Below, in pieces: positions 41,672 to 49,966 of a DNA stretch of 64,000 nt (the stretch's first letter is position 1; each line of letters begins with the position of its first letter). This DNA is from Lachnospiraceae bacterium (GTDB lineage: Bacteria > Bacillota > Clostridia > Lachnospirales > Lachnospiraceae). Location of the stretch: the NCBI GenBank assembly GCA_014804795.1, contig JAAUZC010000010.1, forward strand, positions 83,755-147,754. The letters are read 5' to 3'. The notes beneath the pieces were generated by a model, which ran no database searches, had not been told where the DNA came from, and was given only the letters and a program-made list of their open reading frames with translations. Made by a program: the position numbers and the translations under genes.

Positions 41672-41838
41672 CGTGGCTACAAAAATTTTAAAACCATAAA
41701 GAAAATCCATATTTTCAAAAAATATGCCAACGAAAACCCCCAAAACACGCCATTTATCACACGAGATTTTCCTGCCCTAATCCGTGAAGGTGGCAGAAAA
41801 GTTGGATCCAGTAGGGGTGCTACGGTTGTTGAATAATC
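41672..41838 (+). repeat. Island end with tuf 3'-end copy B (putative att site)
   Basis: From GTGGCTACAAAAATTT onward, this is repeated near-identically at 46397-46560 and includes the hairpin CATATTTT/AAAATATG. From 41780 it continues into a degenerate tuf end that still translates as IREGGRKVGSSRGATVVE-stop. It marks the right boundary of the BREX island. Confidence 0.6.
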
Positions 41839-42000
41839 AAAAGAATTACAGTAAATTCAAGGGTTTATAGTGATAAGGAAATATTCACAATAACTTATTA
41901 TTAACGCTAACAGACAGGGTGCATGCAGGTAGGTATGACGAATTGAGTTGTACCTGCTTACCTGTTGTTGCAAGATTGTTAATGAAATAGGTATGAAACA

Positions 42001-43191
42001 ATGCAAGAAAAGATGAATAATAAAAATAATGCACAAATGACAATAAATGATTATTTGTCATTACTTCAAATAAAATATGATTGTGAAACCGTATATAGTT
42101 TAGGAAAGTCTTTACAACAAGATGGAGTAACTGGTTTTGGAATTATCCCTTATTTTACGTTAACAGCAGCTACCATATTAGAAATGCTTTCATTAAATGA
42201 AATAAAAATTGAAATACCGTACTCCACGCGAATAAAAGATATTCGTATGAAACTGAAAATTTTTGAAGATGGGTATAGCAAATCTAAAAGAATGTTATTG
42301 GCGATTGATTATCTCCAAAATGAGATTTTTAAGAACCAACTTACCTTCTCGTTTATGAAAAACTGGGATATACATTATAATTTGGGAATATATACAAACA
42401 AGGATAAGATAGTAATTGGAAATACACAGTATAATTACTATTTGTTACAAGACAATCGTTTCTTAAAAAAGAACCTTAATGAAATTGCTACTGCTTATGA
42501 GAGTTCTCCTAATAACTTTAACTTAAATGAACATGTGAGAAGAGAATGTTACCAATATGCGTATACATGTGCGCAATTTATAAATTCTATTCGCTTAGGA
42601 CTGGAAAAATTTGATACACCCGTAACTATAAATTCAAACAAAAATATTGTCAATTTTTACTATGCAGATTATAATACAAACCGAAAGTCTGTTCTTTTAC
42701 CGCAAGGAGAAAATGGAAAAGCCACTTTTCTTTACTTACTTCATACTTTATCCACAATGAATTTTCTTCTATATGTTTTGAATGATTATGAGAAAGATGA
42801 TTTTGGTTGGTGGCTCAAAATAAATTATATTGTATATTATTACAGTATACATAAATTAACTGATTTACATGAGCATTTTGTGCAAAACAAATTGATGACA
42901 CAAAACATTTCTGACTATTTAGATGAAATCGACATTAAGAACGCTAAATTTATGAATAGTACTTTTAGAAATTGTATGATGCACTCAAGTTTGGCAGATA
43001 AAAATGGAAATAGTATTATTTCTTCATCTAATTTAGATAGAGAGAAGCCTCTTTTTGGATTAGTAGAAACTTGTTTTGATGGAATGAGTTATAAAGAACT
43101 TAAAGATTCTGTAATATCAGAAATGAAACGAATATCAAACATATTATCGCAATGGCTTGAAACACAATCTCTGTGTATAAAGCCACTTTAA
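42001..43191 (+). CDS. Uncharacterised 396-aa protein with a HEPN-like RNxxxH motif
   Basis: The ORF is AT-rich, largely helical and without a signal peptide. Near residue 325 it has STFRNCMMHSSLADKNG, which fits the R-N-x3-H pattern of HEPN ribonucleases. An upstream YYYSIHKLTDLHEHF helix could be the partner. HEPN proteins are common toxins and abortive-infection effectors, and the gene's place in an accessory tract fits that. A convincing family match cannot be claimed by eye. About 160 bp without a gene precede it. The ribosome site is weak (AATAGG). Confidence 0.55.
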   Translation: MQEKMNNKNNAQMTINDYLSLLQIKYDCETVYSLGKSLQQDGVTGFGIIPYFTLTAATILEMLSLNEIKIEIPYSTRIKDIRMKLKIFEDGYSKSKRMLLAIDYLQNEIFKNQLTFSFMKNWDIHYNLGIYTNKDKIVIGNTQYNYYLLQDNRFLKKNLNEIATAYESSPNNFNLNEHVRRECYQYAYTCAQFINSIRLGLEKFDTPVTINSNKNIVNFYYADYNTNRKSVLLPQGENGKATFLYLLHTLSTMNFLLYVLNDYEKDDFGWWLKINYIVYYYSIHKLTDLHEHFVQNKLMTQNISDYLDEIDIKNAKFMNSTFRNCMMHSSLADKNGNSIISSSNLDREKPLFGLVETCFDGMSYKELKDSVISEMKRISNILSQWLETQSLCIKPL

Positions 43192-43268
43192 TGCTAGTTA
43201 CGCAATAGAATACCATTTTTGAGAGTAGACGCACAAAACCTTTACTCTGTCCCTAATGATATATTTCA

Positions 43269-43297
43269 TTGCTATAATCCCACAAATATATTATACT
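43269..43297 (+). promoter_or_regulatory. Promoter inside repeat D1
   Basis: TTGCTA (43269-43274), a 17-bp spacer and TATACT (43292-43297). The same bases are present in repeat D2. Transcription would start just before the leader hairpins. Confidence 0.5.
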
Positions 43298-43304
43298 TAA
43301 AAGA

Positions 43305-43440
43305 AGCAAATCTTAGTCCTTTTTGCAAACGCAAAAAGATGATTGGCAAATCCTTTGTCAAGCTGTTATAAGGATTACCCCTTGAGGTTTCAGCAGTAGG
43401 TTGCCCTATATGCCAATCAGAGTATTTGCCAGATTCTATG
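43305..43440 (+). ncRNA. Candidate structured leader/ncRNA upstream of the HNH gene
   Basis: A hairpin CTTTTTGC-AAAC-GCAAAAAG (43319-43338) is followed by helix P1, GATTGGCA (43341-43348) with TGCCAATC (43411-43418). P1 encloses P2, AATCCTT (43349-43355) with AAGGATT (43370-43376). In the D2 copy one stem base changes G-C to G-U, and pairing is kept. I know no named RNA family that fits. Confidence 0.45.
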
Positions 43441-43495
43441 AGGAGGTCAAATACAAATTATACTTCTCGTCTTATGAGAAAGGGAAGTATGACGC

Positions 43496-44440
43496 ATGAA
43501 AAAACTTATGGATTTAAACAAAGAAACAGCCAATAGGTTGTGGGTACAACAGTTTGGCAAAAAGCAGAAGGCGATGGACTTTTCCGGACGTGAGATTGCG
43601 AAAGCCGCCTACAATGATAGGAACAGCAATTATGGTTGGAATGTTGATCACATTTTACCGTTGTCAAGAGGAGGCAAAACAGCAGATCATAACTTGATTT
43701 GTTGTCATATTTTGACTAACGATGAGAAAGCGGACAAATTTCCATGTTTCAAAGCTAATGCAAAAGAATTTGAGATTCAAAAGCGGCAGAATCACTATGA
43801 GATTGTTGCAAGAACTGCTGACAAAAAGGAGGAAGAGGATAAAGTCGTAAATTTTTTGGATGTAGCACAGGGACTTGAATGTTGGAAACAATGCAAGTCT
43901 TATAGTGGGCAGGTTTTCGTTGGATATATCAAAATCAGGGTTGAGGTTTCCAATGAATTCAATCAACTTCTTGTAAGATATGAGAAATTTTTGTTTGAGC
44001 TATTTGGGACAGAAAGCATTTTTGTTGAAGACACGGGATATTCCAATAGTTATATGCATAGTCTACAGCATAATCGGGCCTATATTTTTACTGTTATAGC
44101 AGGTAATGTTTCAACGAAAGATAATACAGAAAATCTTCTTAGTGATTGTGTTGCATTAAATACTTATAGTGATTATTTTATAAGCAACACCGAGTTTGAA
44201 GGCATTCAGATTGTCTGTGGAATGAAGTGTTATGATAACTGTTTTGAAATGTCTTTGAACTGTAAAAAAGATATTTTGGAAAAACAGATACAGTTTAGTG
44301 CTCCATTGGCGATTGATGAACTTGTTAAAATTAATACGAGTGCTGAAAAGGAGTTGAAGGATATTTTTCCCCAAAGTGGATTTTATCCTTATAATTTTAA
44401 ATTTACAAAATTGAAAAAAAATCTTGACAAATTAATTTGA
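43496..44440 (+). CDS. HNH endonuclease-domain protein, 314 aa
   Basis: The ATG at 43496 lies 8 nt after AAGGGAAG. Near the N-terminus (about residues 35-80) is an HNH motif: GWNVDHILPLSRGGKTADHN followed by LICCHILTNDEKADKFPCF. The remaining 220 residues show no motif I know and could be a sensing domain. The gene carries the structured leader of repeat D1 and is followed by a good terminator. It is probably a metal-dependent DNA nuclease, either defensive or part of a mobile element. The alternative reading frame MTHEKTYGFKQRN stops after 15 codons. Confidence 0.8.
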   Translation: MKKLMDLNKETANRLWVQQFGKKQKAMDFSGREIAKAAYNDRNSNYGWNVDHILPLSRGGKTADHNLICCHILTNDEKADKFPCFKANAKEFEIQKRQNHYEIVARTADKKEEEDKVVNFLDVAQGLECWKQCKSYSGQVFVGYIKIRVEVSNEFNQLLVRYEKFLFELFGTESIFVEDTGYSNSYMHSLQHNRAYIFTVIAGNVSTKDNTENLLSDCVALNTYSDYFISNTEFEGIQIVCGMKCYDNCFEMSLNCKKDILEKQIQFSAPLAIDELVKINTSAEKELKDIFPQSGFYPYNFKFTKLKKNLDKLI

Positions 44441-44475
44441 GACATAACCAGAAGTATTATTTGTAAGCCTCTTGA

Positions 44476-44505
44476 AGAGATGCCGGGCAACAGGTATCTC
44501 TTTTG
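44476..44505 (+). terminator. Terminator after the HNH gene
   Basis: AGAGATGCC pairs with GGTATCTCT (one G-U pair), followed by TTTT. Confidence 0.8.
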
Positions 44506-44596
44506 TGGTATAGCGTGCTTGGGGGGATAAGTTCTATCACTATTGACTGATTTTAGAGAGAATATATACTGGAAAATGTAAGGATTGGAGAACAGA

Positions 44597-45274
44597 ATGA
44601 GTGAAAACTATCAACCTCCTTTTATAATGAATGAGGAGATAACAAACTTAATAGTTGAGATTGGAGAATATGTTGGCACAATTACGACTTACGATGCTAT
44701 GCGTCCCAATCCAATTCTCCGCAGAGAAAATCGGATCAAGACGATACACTCATCTTTGGCGATAGAGCAGAATACGCTTACTCTGGAACAGGTTACGGAT
44801 GTGGTTATATGGGAAGCGGATATTAGGATCGCCACAGGATATTCGTGATGACAATGGTCGGACAGGGAGATTGTGGCAGTCATTGATTTTGCAGAAATTG
44901 AAAGAAGTTTTTGCCTGAATTCCGGTAGAAACACTTGTGTATGAAAATCAGGAGGAATATTATAAGGTACTGCAGAGGGCTGATAATGTCAGAGATTGTA
45001 CTAAATTTGTAGAATTTATGCTTATGATGATCCGCAATGCCTTAAGGGAGATCAGTGAAACACATAACAGAACAAATGTCGTAGCAAATGAGGAAAAAAT
45101 ATAGCCCTTTTACGGCATGATGGCAATATGTCAGCTAATATGTTGTCTGCATCTGTGAGAGTTACCGGAAGGCAGGCACAGCGTATTTTGGCTAAATTAA
45201 AGGTGGAGGGAAAAATAATACGGCATGGGGCAAATAAAAACGGTTACTGGGAAGTTATAGATAAAAAAATCTGA
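44597..45274 (+). pseudogene. Degenerate Fic-family protein gene
   Basis: An intact N-terminal piece (MSENYQPPFIMNEEITNLIV, LRRENRIKTIHSSLAIEQN, TLEQVT) matches Fic N-terminal regions. Translation then meets stops. Further down, in shifted frames, come DNGRTGRLWQSLILQKL (end of the Fic motif), LVYENQEEYYKVLQRADN and a C-terminal winged helix (RVTGRQAQRILAKLKVEGKI). The segment with the catalytic HPFxxGNGR start is deleted. Intact Fic proteins AMPylate targets; this copy should be inactive. Confidence 0.8.
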
Positions 45275-45485
45275 AGTAATAGTCCAAAAATAAAAAAGTG
45301 AAACAGCGTCTAGCTTTTTGATGGGGAGATAGCTAATATACTTGTGAGATATTCAATACTTTTGTGATAACACTATGATAACTTGAAATTGTATTGATGA
45401 CTCGTTTGAGCAATGTTATGATTTGAGTAAAAATACACACCGGAATAAATTAAGTGTGTAAATACTTAATTGGAATTGGTGTATT

Positions 45486-46028
45486 ATGGTAATAACATAT
45501 AAGCAGTGTATAGAAAAATATGGAAGCGATCATATGTTAAAAAAGGAAATAGCAGAAGGCAAAATCTTTCAAAAGGAAAAAGGGATTTATTCACTAAGCA
45601 ATGCCTGTTCTGAGCTTGAGATTATAAGTGTAAAATATCCGAAAGCTGTTTTTGCCGGTGAAAGTGCTTTTTATTATCATGCATTGACAGATGTTATTCC
45701 GGATTTTTATCATCTGGCTACGGTTAGAACTGATGGAAGAATAAAGGATGTACGGGTAAAACAGACATATTTGAAAGCGGATATTTTTGATATGGGAAAA
45801 ATGAAGATGATGTATCATAATACAGAGATATGCATCTATAGCTTGGAAAGAATGCTGATAGAGCTTGTAAGATTCAGAGGCAGAATGCCTTTTGACTATT
45901 ATAAGGAGATTATTTTGAATTATAGGAATCGTGCGGCGATGATGGATATAGCCAAAGTAGAAGAGTACGCAGACAAGTTTAAAAATGTCAGTAAGCTTAT
46001 GGAGATCATATCTTTGGAGGTACTTTGA
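45486..46028 (+). CDS. AbiEi-type antitoxin/regulator without its toxin
   Basis: The 180-residue product has an N-terminal winged-helix region (YGSDHMLKKEIAEGKIFQKE, GIYSLSNACSELE) and the AbiEi_4-like body (YPKAVFAGESAFYYHALTD, ICIYSLERMLIELVRFRGRM). AbiEi proteins repress the abiE operon and counter the nucleotidyltransferase toxin AbiEii. Only a 19-codon stub (MNLLNEVDKIREGV...) follows before stops, so the toxin appears lost. The repeats just downstream contain TGAGAC words that could be its operators or element-related sites. The 205 bp upstream (45275-45485) are AT-rich with no gene. Confidence 0.78.
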   Translation: MVITYKQCIEKYGSDHMLKKEIAEGKIFQKEKGIYSLSNACSELEIISVKYPKAVFAGESAFYYHALTDVIPDFYHLATVRTDGRIKDVRVKQTYLKADIFDMGKMKMMYHNTEICIYSLERMLIELVRFRGRMPFDYYKEIILNYRNRAAMMDIAKVEEYADKFKNVSKLMEIISLEVL

Positions 46029-46066
46029 TGAACTTATTGAATGAGGTGGACAAAATCAGAGAAGGA

Positions 46067-46276
46067 GTCTCAATCAGTCTCATATAATTGCATAAAAATT
46101 GAGACTGATTGAGACTGGATGAGATTAAAGAATACCAGGAAATCAGCACTGCCTGAAATGTTAGGAGAAATAGTGTCAAGATAGTCTCATGTGGTGTCAT
46201 TTTGAAATGAGACTATGTGAGACTTAAAATTAGAGATAAGGTAATCAAAACAAGTTAGAGAAGATGGAAGTGAGAC
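46067..46276. repeat. Cluster of eight GTCTCA/TGAGAC words with two inverted repeats
   Basis: A perfect 16-bp dyad, GTCTCAATCAGTCTCA (46067-46082) with TGAGACTGATTGAGAC (46100-46115), is followed by an AGTCTCAT (46183)/ATGAGACT (46207) dyad. Single TGAGAC words lie at 46218 and 46271. Fewer than one such word would be expected by chance in about 210 bp. The cluster lies about 130-330 bp from tuf-end copy C. Possible arm-type recombinase sites, iterons or AbiEi operators. Confidence 0.75.
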
Positions 46277-46396
46277 AGATGCAGATAGAACCTATATGAT
46301 CACAGCCGTAAAGATTCATAAAGGTTTCAGAATGGATAATGAGAACTTCACTCAAAAAAATGAGAGAAGTTTGGCCAAAGTTTTGACTAAAGTTGT

Positions 46397-46560
46397 CGTG
46401 GCTACAAATTGGCTACAAAAATTTAAAAATCACAAAGAAAATCCATATTTTCAAAAAATATGCCAACCAAAAACCCCGAAAATACGCCATTCATCATACA
46501 AGATTTTCCTGCCCTAATCCGTGAGGGTAGTAGAACAGTTGGTTCAGGCAGGGTAGCTAC
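46397..46560 (+). repeat. Second island end with tuf 3'-end copy C (putative att site)
   Basis: This is the direct repeat of 41672-41820, including the CATATTTT/AAAATATG hairpin and GATTTTCCTGCCCTAATCCG. It ends in a tuf-like stretch translating as [15 protein letters not shown] before a stop. The downstream macrodomain gene is cut at this point. ORF 46296-46517 across it is not gene-like. Confidence 0.6.
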
Positions 46561-46604
46561 AGAGTAGCTACGAAAGCAGGGGCTCCGCTTGTGAACACCA
46601 TCCC

Positions 46605-47712
46605 ATGAAAGCCTTTCAGGACAGCTCTTGCTTCCTTTCTGATCCAGAAGCAGTATGGTTATATCGATATGGAAGGGGCAGAGATTGCAGCAATCACGCA
46701 TGGCCATTCGCTTGGATACATGCCGGCAGCAGTTTTAACCCATATTATCAACCGCATTGTATTCTCCGAAGAGAGAATTTCTTTAAAGAGCATAATCTTA
46801 GAAGCAAAGGATACGGTTGCAAAAGTTTCCCGTGGCGATAAGCACCTGAAGGAACTTACGGATATCATCGGTCTGGGAATTGCACATTACTGTTCGCTAA
46901 GACACCAGAACGATTTTTCGGATGGTGTGATTGCTGTGGTAAATCATAAAGGTGACAGTGATTCCACGGGAACAGTTACCGGAAATATTCTTGGTGCATT
47001 GCTTGAATTTGATGCGATCGAGGAAAGGTGGAAGACGAATCTGGAATTGATTGATGTGATGATAGAGATGGCCGATGATTTTTGCCACGGGTGTCAGATA
47101 CATGAATTTGGTCACTATGAAGATCCGGATTGGAGGCGGAAATATATTTATATGAGATGGAAAGATGAGAAACTCGATATAGCAGAGAAGACACAGTTTA
47201 TTGCAGTACGTGGGGATATTACAAAAGACCACGGCGTTCAGGCTATCGTTAATGCTGCCAATACCAGTCTGCTTGGTGGGGGCGGCGTGGACGGTGCAAT
47301 TCACCGTGCTGCCGGTTCGGAGCTTCTGGCGGAGTGCCGTCTCTTAAATGGATGCAAGACGGGACAGGCGAAGATCACAAAGGCGTACAAACTTCCATGT
47401 GAATATGTAATTCATACTCCGGGACCACACTGGAACGGTGGAAAGTCCAAAGAGGCTGAATTGCTCGCGTCCTGCTACAGATCCTGCCTGGAACTTGCTG
47501 TAGAGAATGGAATCAAAAAAATAGCATTTCCTTCTATCGCCACAGGCATATATAGCTATCCGCTGGATCAGGCGGCGGAGATCGCAGTCAAAACTGTTAA
47601 GGAGTTCGTAGTCAATCACCCCGGAGAACTGAATGTGATTAAATGGGTACTGTTTGATGATACGACGCTGCGGGCATATGAAGCTCAGATAGAGCGCTGG
47701 ACGGTTTCGTAG
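46605..47712 (+). pseudogene. 5'-truncated ADP-ribosylglycohydrolase-macrodomain fusion
   Basis: The frame has an upstream stop and no ribosome site, but reads [20 protein letters not shown] from about 46617. The first ORF-track methionine is at 46669. Residues 1-150 are the C-terminal half of a DraG-like hydrolase ([15 protein letters not shown], metal-site [20 protein letters not shown]). From about residue 170 follows a complete macrodomain ([50 protein letters not shown]). The intact fusion would remove ADP-ribose from targets. About the first 100 residues are missing, apparently lost at junction C. The macrodomain could still fold if expressed. Confidence 0.75.
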
Positions 47713-47884
47713 AGGGTTCATATCATATATGTTTTCTATCAGATGTATAAGATAGTTAGTCAATGCATAATGGGTGGAAATGCATAATGAGGAGCTTGTG
47801 TGAAGAGTGTATAAAGTAATTTTTTAATATATCAAATGCTTCATAAAGGTAAAGTAAAATGACAGAAGACGATACATTTCACGA

Positions 47885-48040
47885 TAGCCGAGTTTGAACA
47901 GGTAATTTCACATGGTGAGAACTTAACTGTTGAATTTAAAACATGGATATATGCGAGAGCGTATTTCTTTGGCAGTAGATGCACTTGCTGCTTTTGCCAA
48001 TACGAAAGGCGGCCATATCATTCTTGGTGTGAAAGAAGGC
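47885..48040 (+). pseudogene. AlbA_2 (Schlafen-like) domain remnant
   Basis: IAEFEQVISHGENLTVEFKT in one frame continues after a frameshift as ERISLAVDALAAFANTKGGH and IILGVKEGKK. This is the AlbA_2 start and core without the rest of the protein. ORF 47930-48166 covers part of it. The 170 bp before it (47713-47884) show no gene. Confidence 0.65.
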
Positions 48041-48072
48041 AAAAAGAAAACACTTCCCAGAAAAGACAGTAT

Positions 48073-48360
48073 AATACCAGAGAAAAACCGATCGTTAAAC
48101 AGCGTGCTGAAGATGTGCTTTCACGTCTGGGAATACCGATGTCAATCGCTATTGATATGTATTTAAATCAAATTTCTCTGACTGGTGGAATACCTTTTGC
48201 TGTGACATTGCCGAAAGCTCCGCAGTCTGTCAATGCGGATTTGATGACAACGGAAGAAATACATGCACGGCTGCAGGAAGGTTATGATGATATGAAAGCC
48301 GGTAAGGTGCAGGATGCGGCAACAGCATTTGCAAAGTTCAGGGAGAATCACGGATCATGA
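48073..48360 (+). pseudogene. RelB/DinJ-type antitoxin, 5'-truncated and without toxin
   Basis: The frame reads NTREKPIVKQRAEDVLSRLG, then IPMSIAIDMYLNQISLTGGI and PFAVTLPKAPQSVNADLM, matching the RelB/DinJ ribbon-helix-helix antitoxin. The first few residues and start codon are missing (the AlbA_2 remnant runs into it one frame off); GTG 48115 is the only internal start. No RelE-like toxin follows; a terminator does. An inactive leftover, or a truncated antitoxin started at the GTG. Confidence 0.65.
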
Positions 48361-48461
48361 AATCTGAACCGGAACATACAATGGGATTGAGACAGTTTCC
48401 CATTGACAATTTCTCGGTATTCTATGTTATGGAATGATTATAATTTATTCAGTAAATAAAA

Positions 48462-48493
48462 GGCTTTCAGAGTTTTCTTTGAAAGTCTTTTTC
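48462..48493 (+). terminator. Terminator after the RelB remnant
   Basis: GGCTTTCA pairs with TGAAAGTC (one G-U pair), followed by TTTTT. Confidence 0.8.
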
Positions 48494-48526
48494 TATCTTA
48501 AAATATTCAAAATCATCAAAATCTTG

Positions 48527-48799
48527 CTAATGATATATTTCATTGCTATAATCCCACAAATATATTATACTTAAAAAAGCAAATCTTAGTCCTTTTTGCA
48601 AATGTAAAAAGATGATTGGCAAATCCTTAGTCAAGCTGTTATAAGGATTACCCTTTGAGGTTTCAGCAGTAGGTTGCCCTATATGCCAATCAGAGTATTT
48701 GCCGGATTCTATGAGGAGGTCAAATACAATTTATACTTCTCGTTTTATGAGTAAGGGAAGTATGACGCATGAAAAATATTATGGATTTAAACAAAGAAA
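48527..48799 (+). repeat. Direct repeat D2 of the HNH leader
   Basis: This is the second copy of 43253-43526, with the same promoter (TTGCTA/TATACT) and the same hairpins, including the pairing-neutral C-to-T change. Here the HNH coding sequence is absent; after the first codons the sequence joins an unrelated small ORF. Confidence 0.9.
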
Positions 48800-48893
48800 T
48801 TTGTGTGGTAATGTTATTGAATCAGCATATAGACATGATTTTGTAAGTTGTAAATGTGGCTGCTGTTCGGGCAAAGATAGGAGAGACGCATGA
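48759..48893 (+). CDS. Small cysteine-containing ORF joined to repeat D2, probable fragment
   Basis: From ATG 48759 the frame reads MTHEKYYGFKQRNLCGNVIE, then SAYRHDFVSCKCGCCSGKDR and a stop (44 aa). The HDFVSCKCG part resembles the start of a small zinc-binding domain family with HDFVxCxCG (DUF7695-like, from memory), and appears truncated. Spacing from AAGGGAAG to this ATG is poor. Expression is uncertain. It overlaps the next gene's start by a few bases. Confidence 0.35.
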   Translation, partial: SMTHEKYYGFKQRNLCGNVIESAYRHDFVSCKCGCCSGKDRRDA

Positions 48894-49906
48894 GAAAAGA
48901 AGCATCATTAGAGCAGTGGAGAGTGCTGTATGAGGCGGCAACGCGAATGAAAGAGTTAAAGCCATGGGAAAAGTTTTGGGATATGGATTTAATAGGCATA
49001 AGATATGGTGAAAAAGAAGATACCGTATTTTTCAGTATACTGGGACGAGGGGGAGACTGCTATGGAATCGCGGTTTATGAAGGATACGAGGGTCTTAACA
49101 GTTTTTTGATGCTTGCTATGCAGAAACATATGAATCTGTCTGCAGAATATGCCATGTTCAATCAGAGAAACATAACGTGTTATTGGGGAAATCGTGATGA
49201 GTTGACAGATAAACAAAGAAAAATTATTAAGGATTTAGGGTATTCTTACAGGGGCAAAAATCAATGGCTTTACTTTTTGTCCTTTGTGCCGGGATATTAT
49301 CCATATAATTTGGATTCGGAAGAGGTAGTTCGGCTGAGTGAATATTTTCAGGATTTGGAACTGGCGTTGAAATATTATGATGATGTAAATGTGAAAGTAG
49401 ACTTTGAAAGTGGCAATATGTTCTTATTTTCATTTGGCAAGGATAAAAAGACATGAAATTTTGGAGAGTCCCCGTTACCGTTTACGGCTTTTCAATTTGG
49501 AAATCTGCTTATCACCGATGAAGAGTTGCTTGCCGATTTATCTAAAGAACCAAAGAATAATGCGGTTCTGGAAGCTGATATTTCAGTTATGGGAGCAAGA
49601 ATAGATGATAAAAAATACAGTCGTCCGGCAAATCCTGCCTTGGCGCTTCTGGGAGATGCGGAATCGGAAGTGATCATAAGTTTTGAAATGACAGAACCGG
49701 ATGATGATCCGGTGGTGATGCTTGCGGAATTAGTGATACGTTTTATTTTTCAGTATGGTGCGCCGAAAGAAATTCGTGTGACTAATGTGATTGTAGAGGC
49801 GGGGCTGGAGCAGATTTGTGATGTGTGTGGAATTAAATTGCGCAGAGTAAAAAGATTGTATGGCCTGGATTCGTTTATGCAGGGCATGGGGCGGTTCACT
49901 CTATAA
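48890..49906 (+). pseudogene. DUF7309/DUF6930-like gene interrupted by an in-frame TGA
   Basis: Two ORFs in the same frame (48890-49456 and 49526-49906) join through a single TGA at 49454-49456. On the far side the frame reads NFGESPLPFTAFQFGNLLIT before the annotated methionine, so only one stop separates them. The N-terminal part (EQWRVLYEAATRMKELKPWE, GRGGDCYGIAVYEGYEGLNS) and the C-terminal part (PEPDDDP-type acidic segment, QICDVCGIKLRRVKRL) look like one 338-residue uncharacterised protein. A bacterial SECIS element after the TGA was not convincing, so I call it a nonsense mutation. Function unknown. Confidence 0.65.
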
Positions 49907-49966
49907 AGAATGGCAACCGTTCAGGCGTTTGACATGACATAGGCATGCAGAGAAGGGAAAGAAAAA

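Larger units (their letters stand above)
43253..43526 (+). repeat. Direct repeat D1 (leader plus first codons of the HNH gene)
   Basis: This 274-bp segment is nearly identical to D2 at 48527-48799. It contains promoter, structured leader, ribosome site and the first codons of the HNH ORF. The duplication spans a 5.3-kb interval. Confidence 0.9.

Noticed and set aside
46296-46517. 73-aa ORF across island end C
   Set aside because: It runs through the repeat and the tuf-like end. The sibling repeat B does not preserve the frame.
49454-49456. TGA as selenocysteine codon
   Set aside because: No convincing stem-loop with a GU apical bulge follows immediately, and the neighbouring residues do not suggest a redox site.
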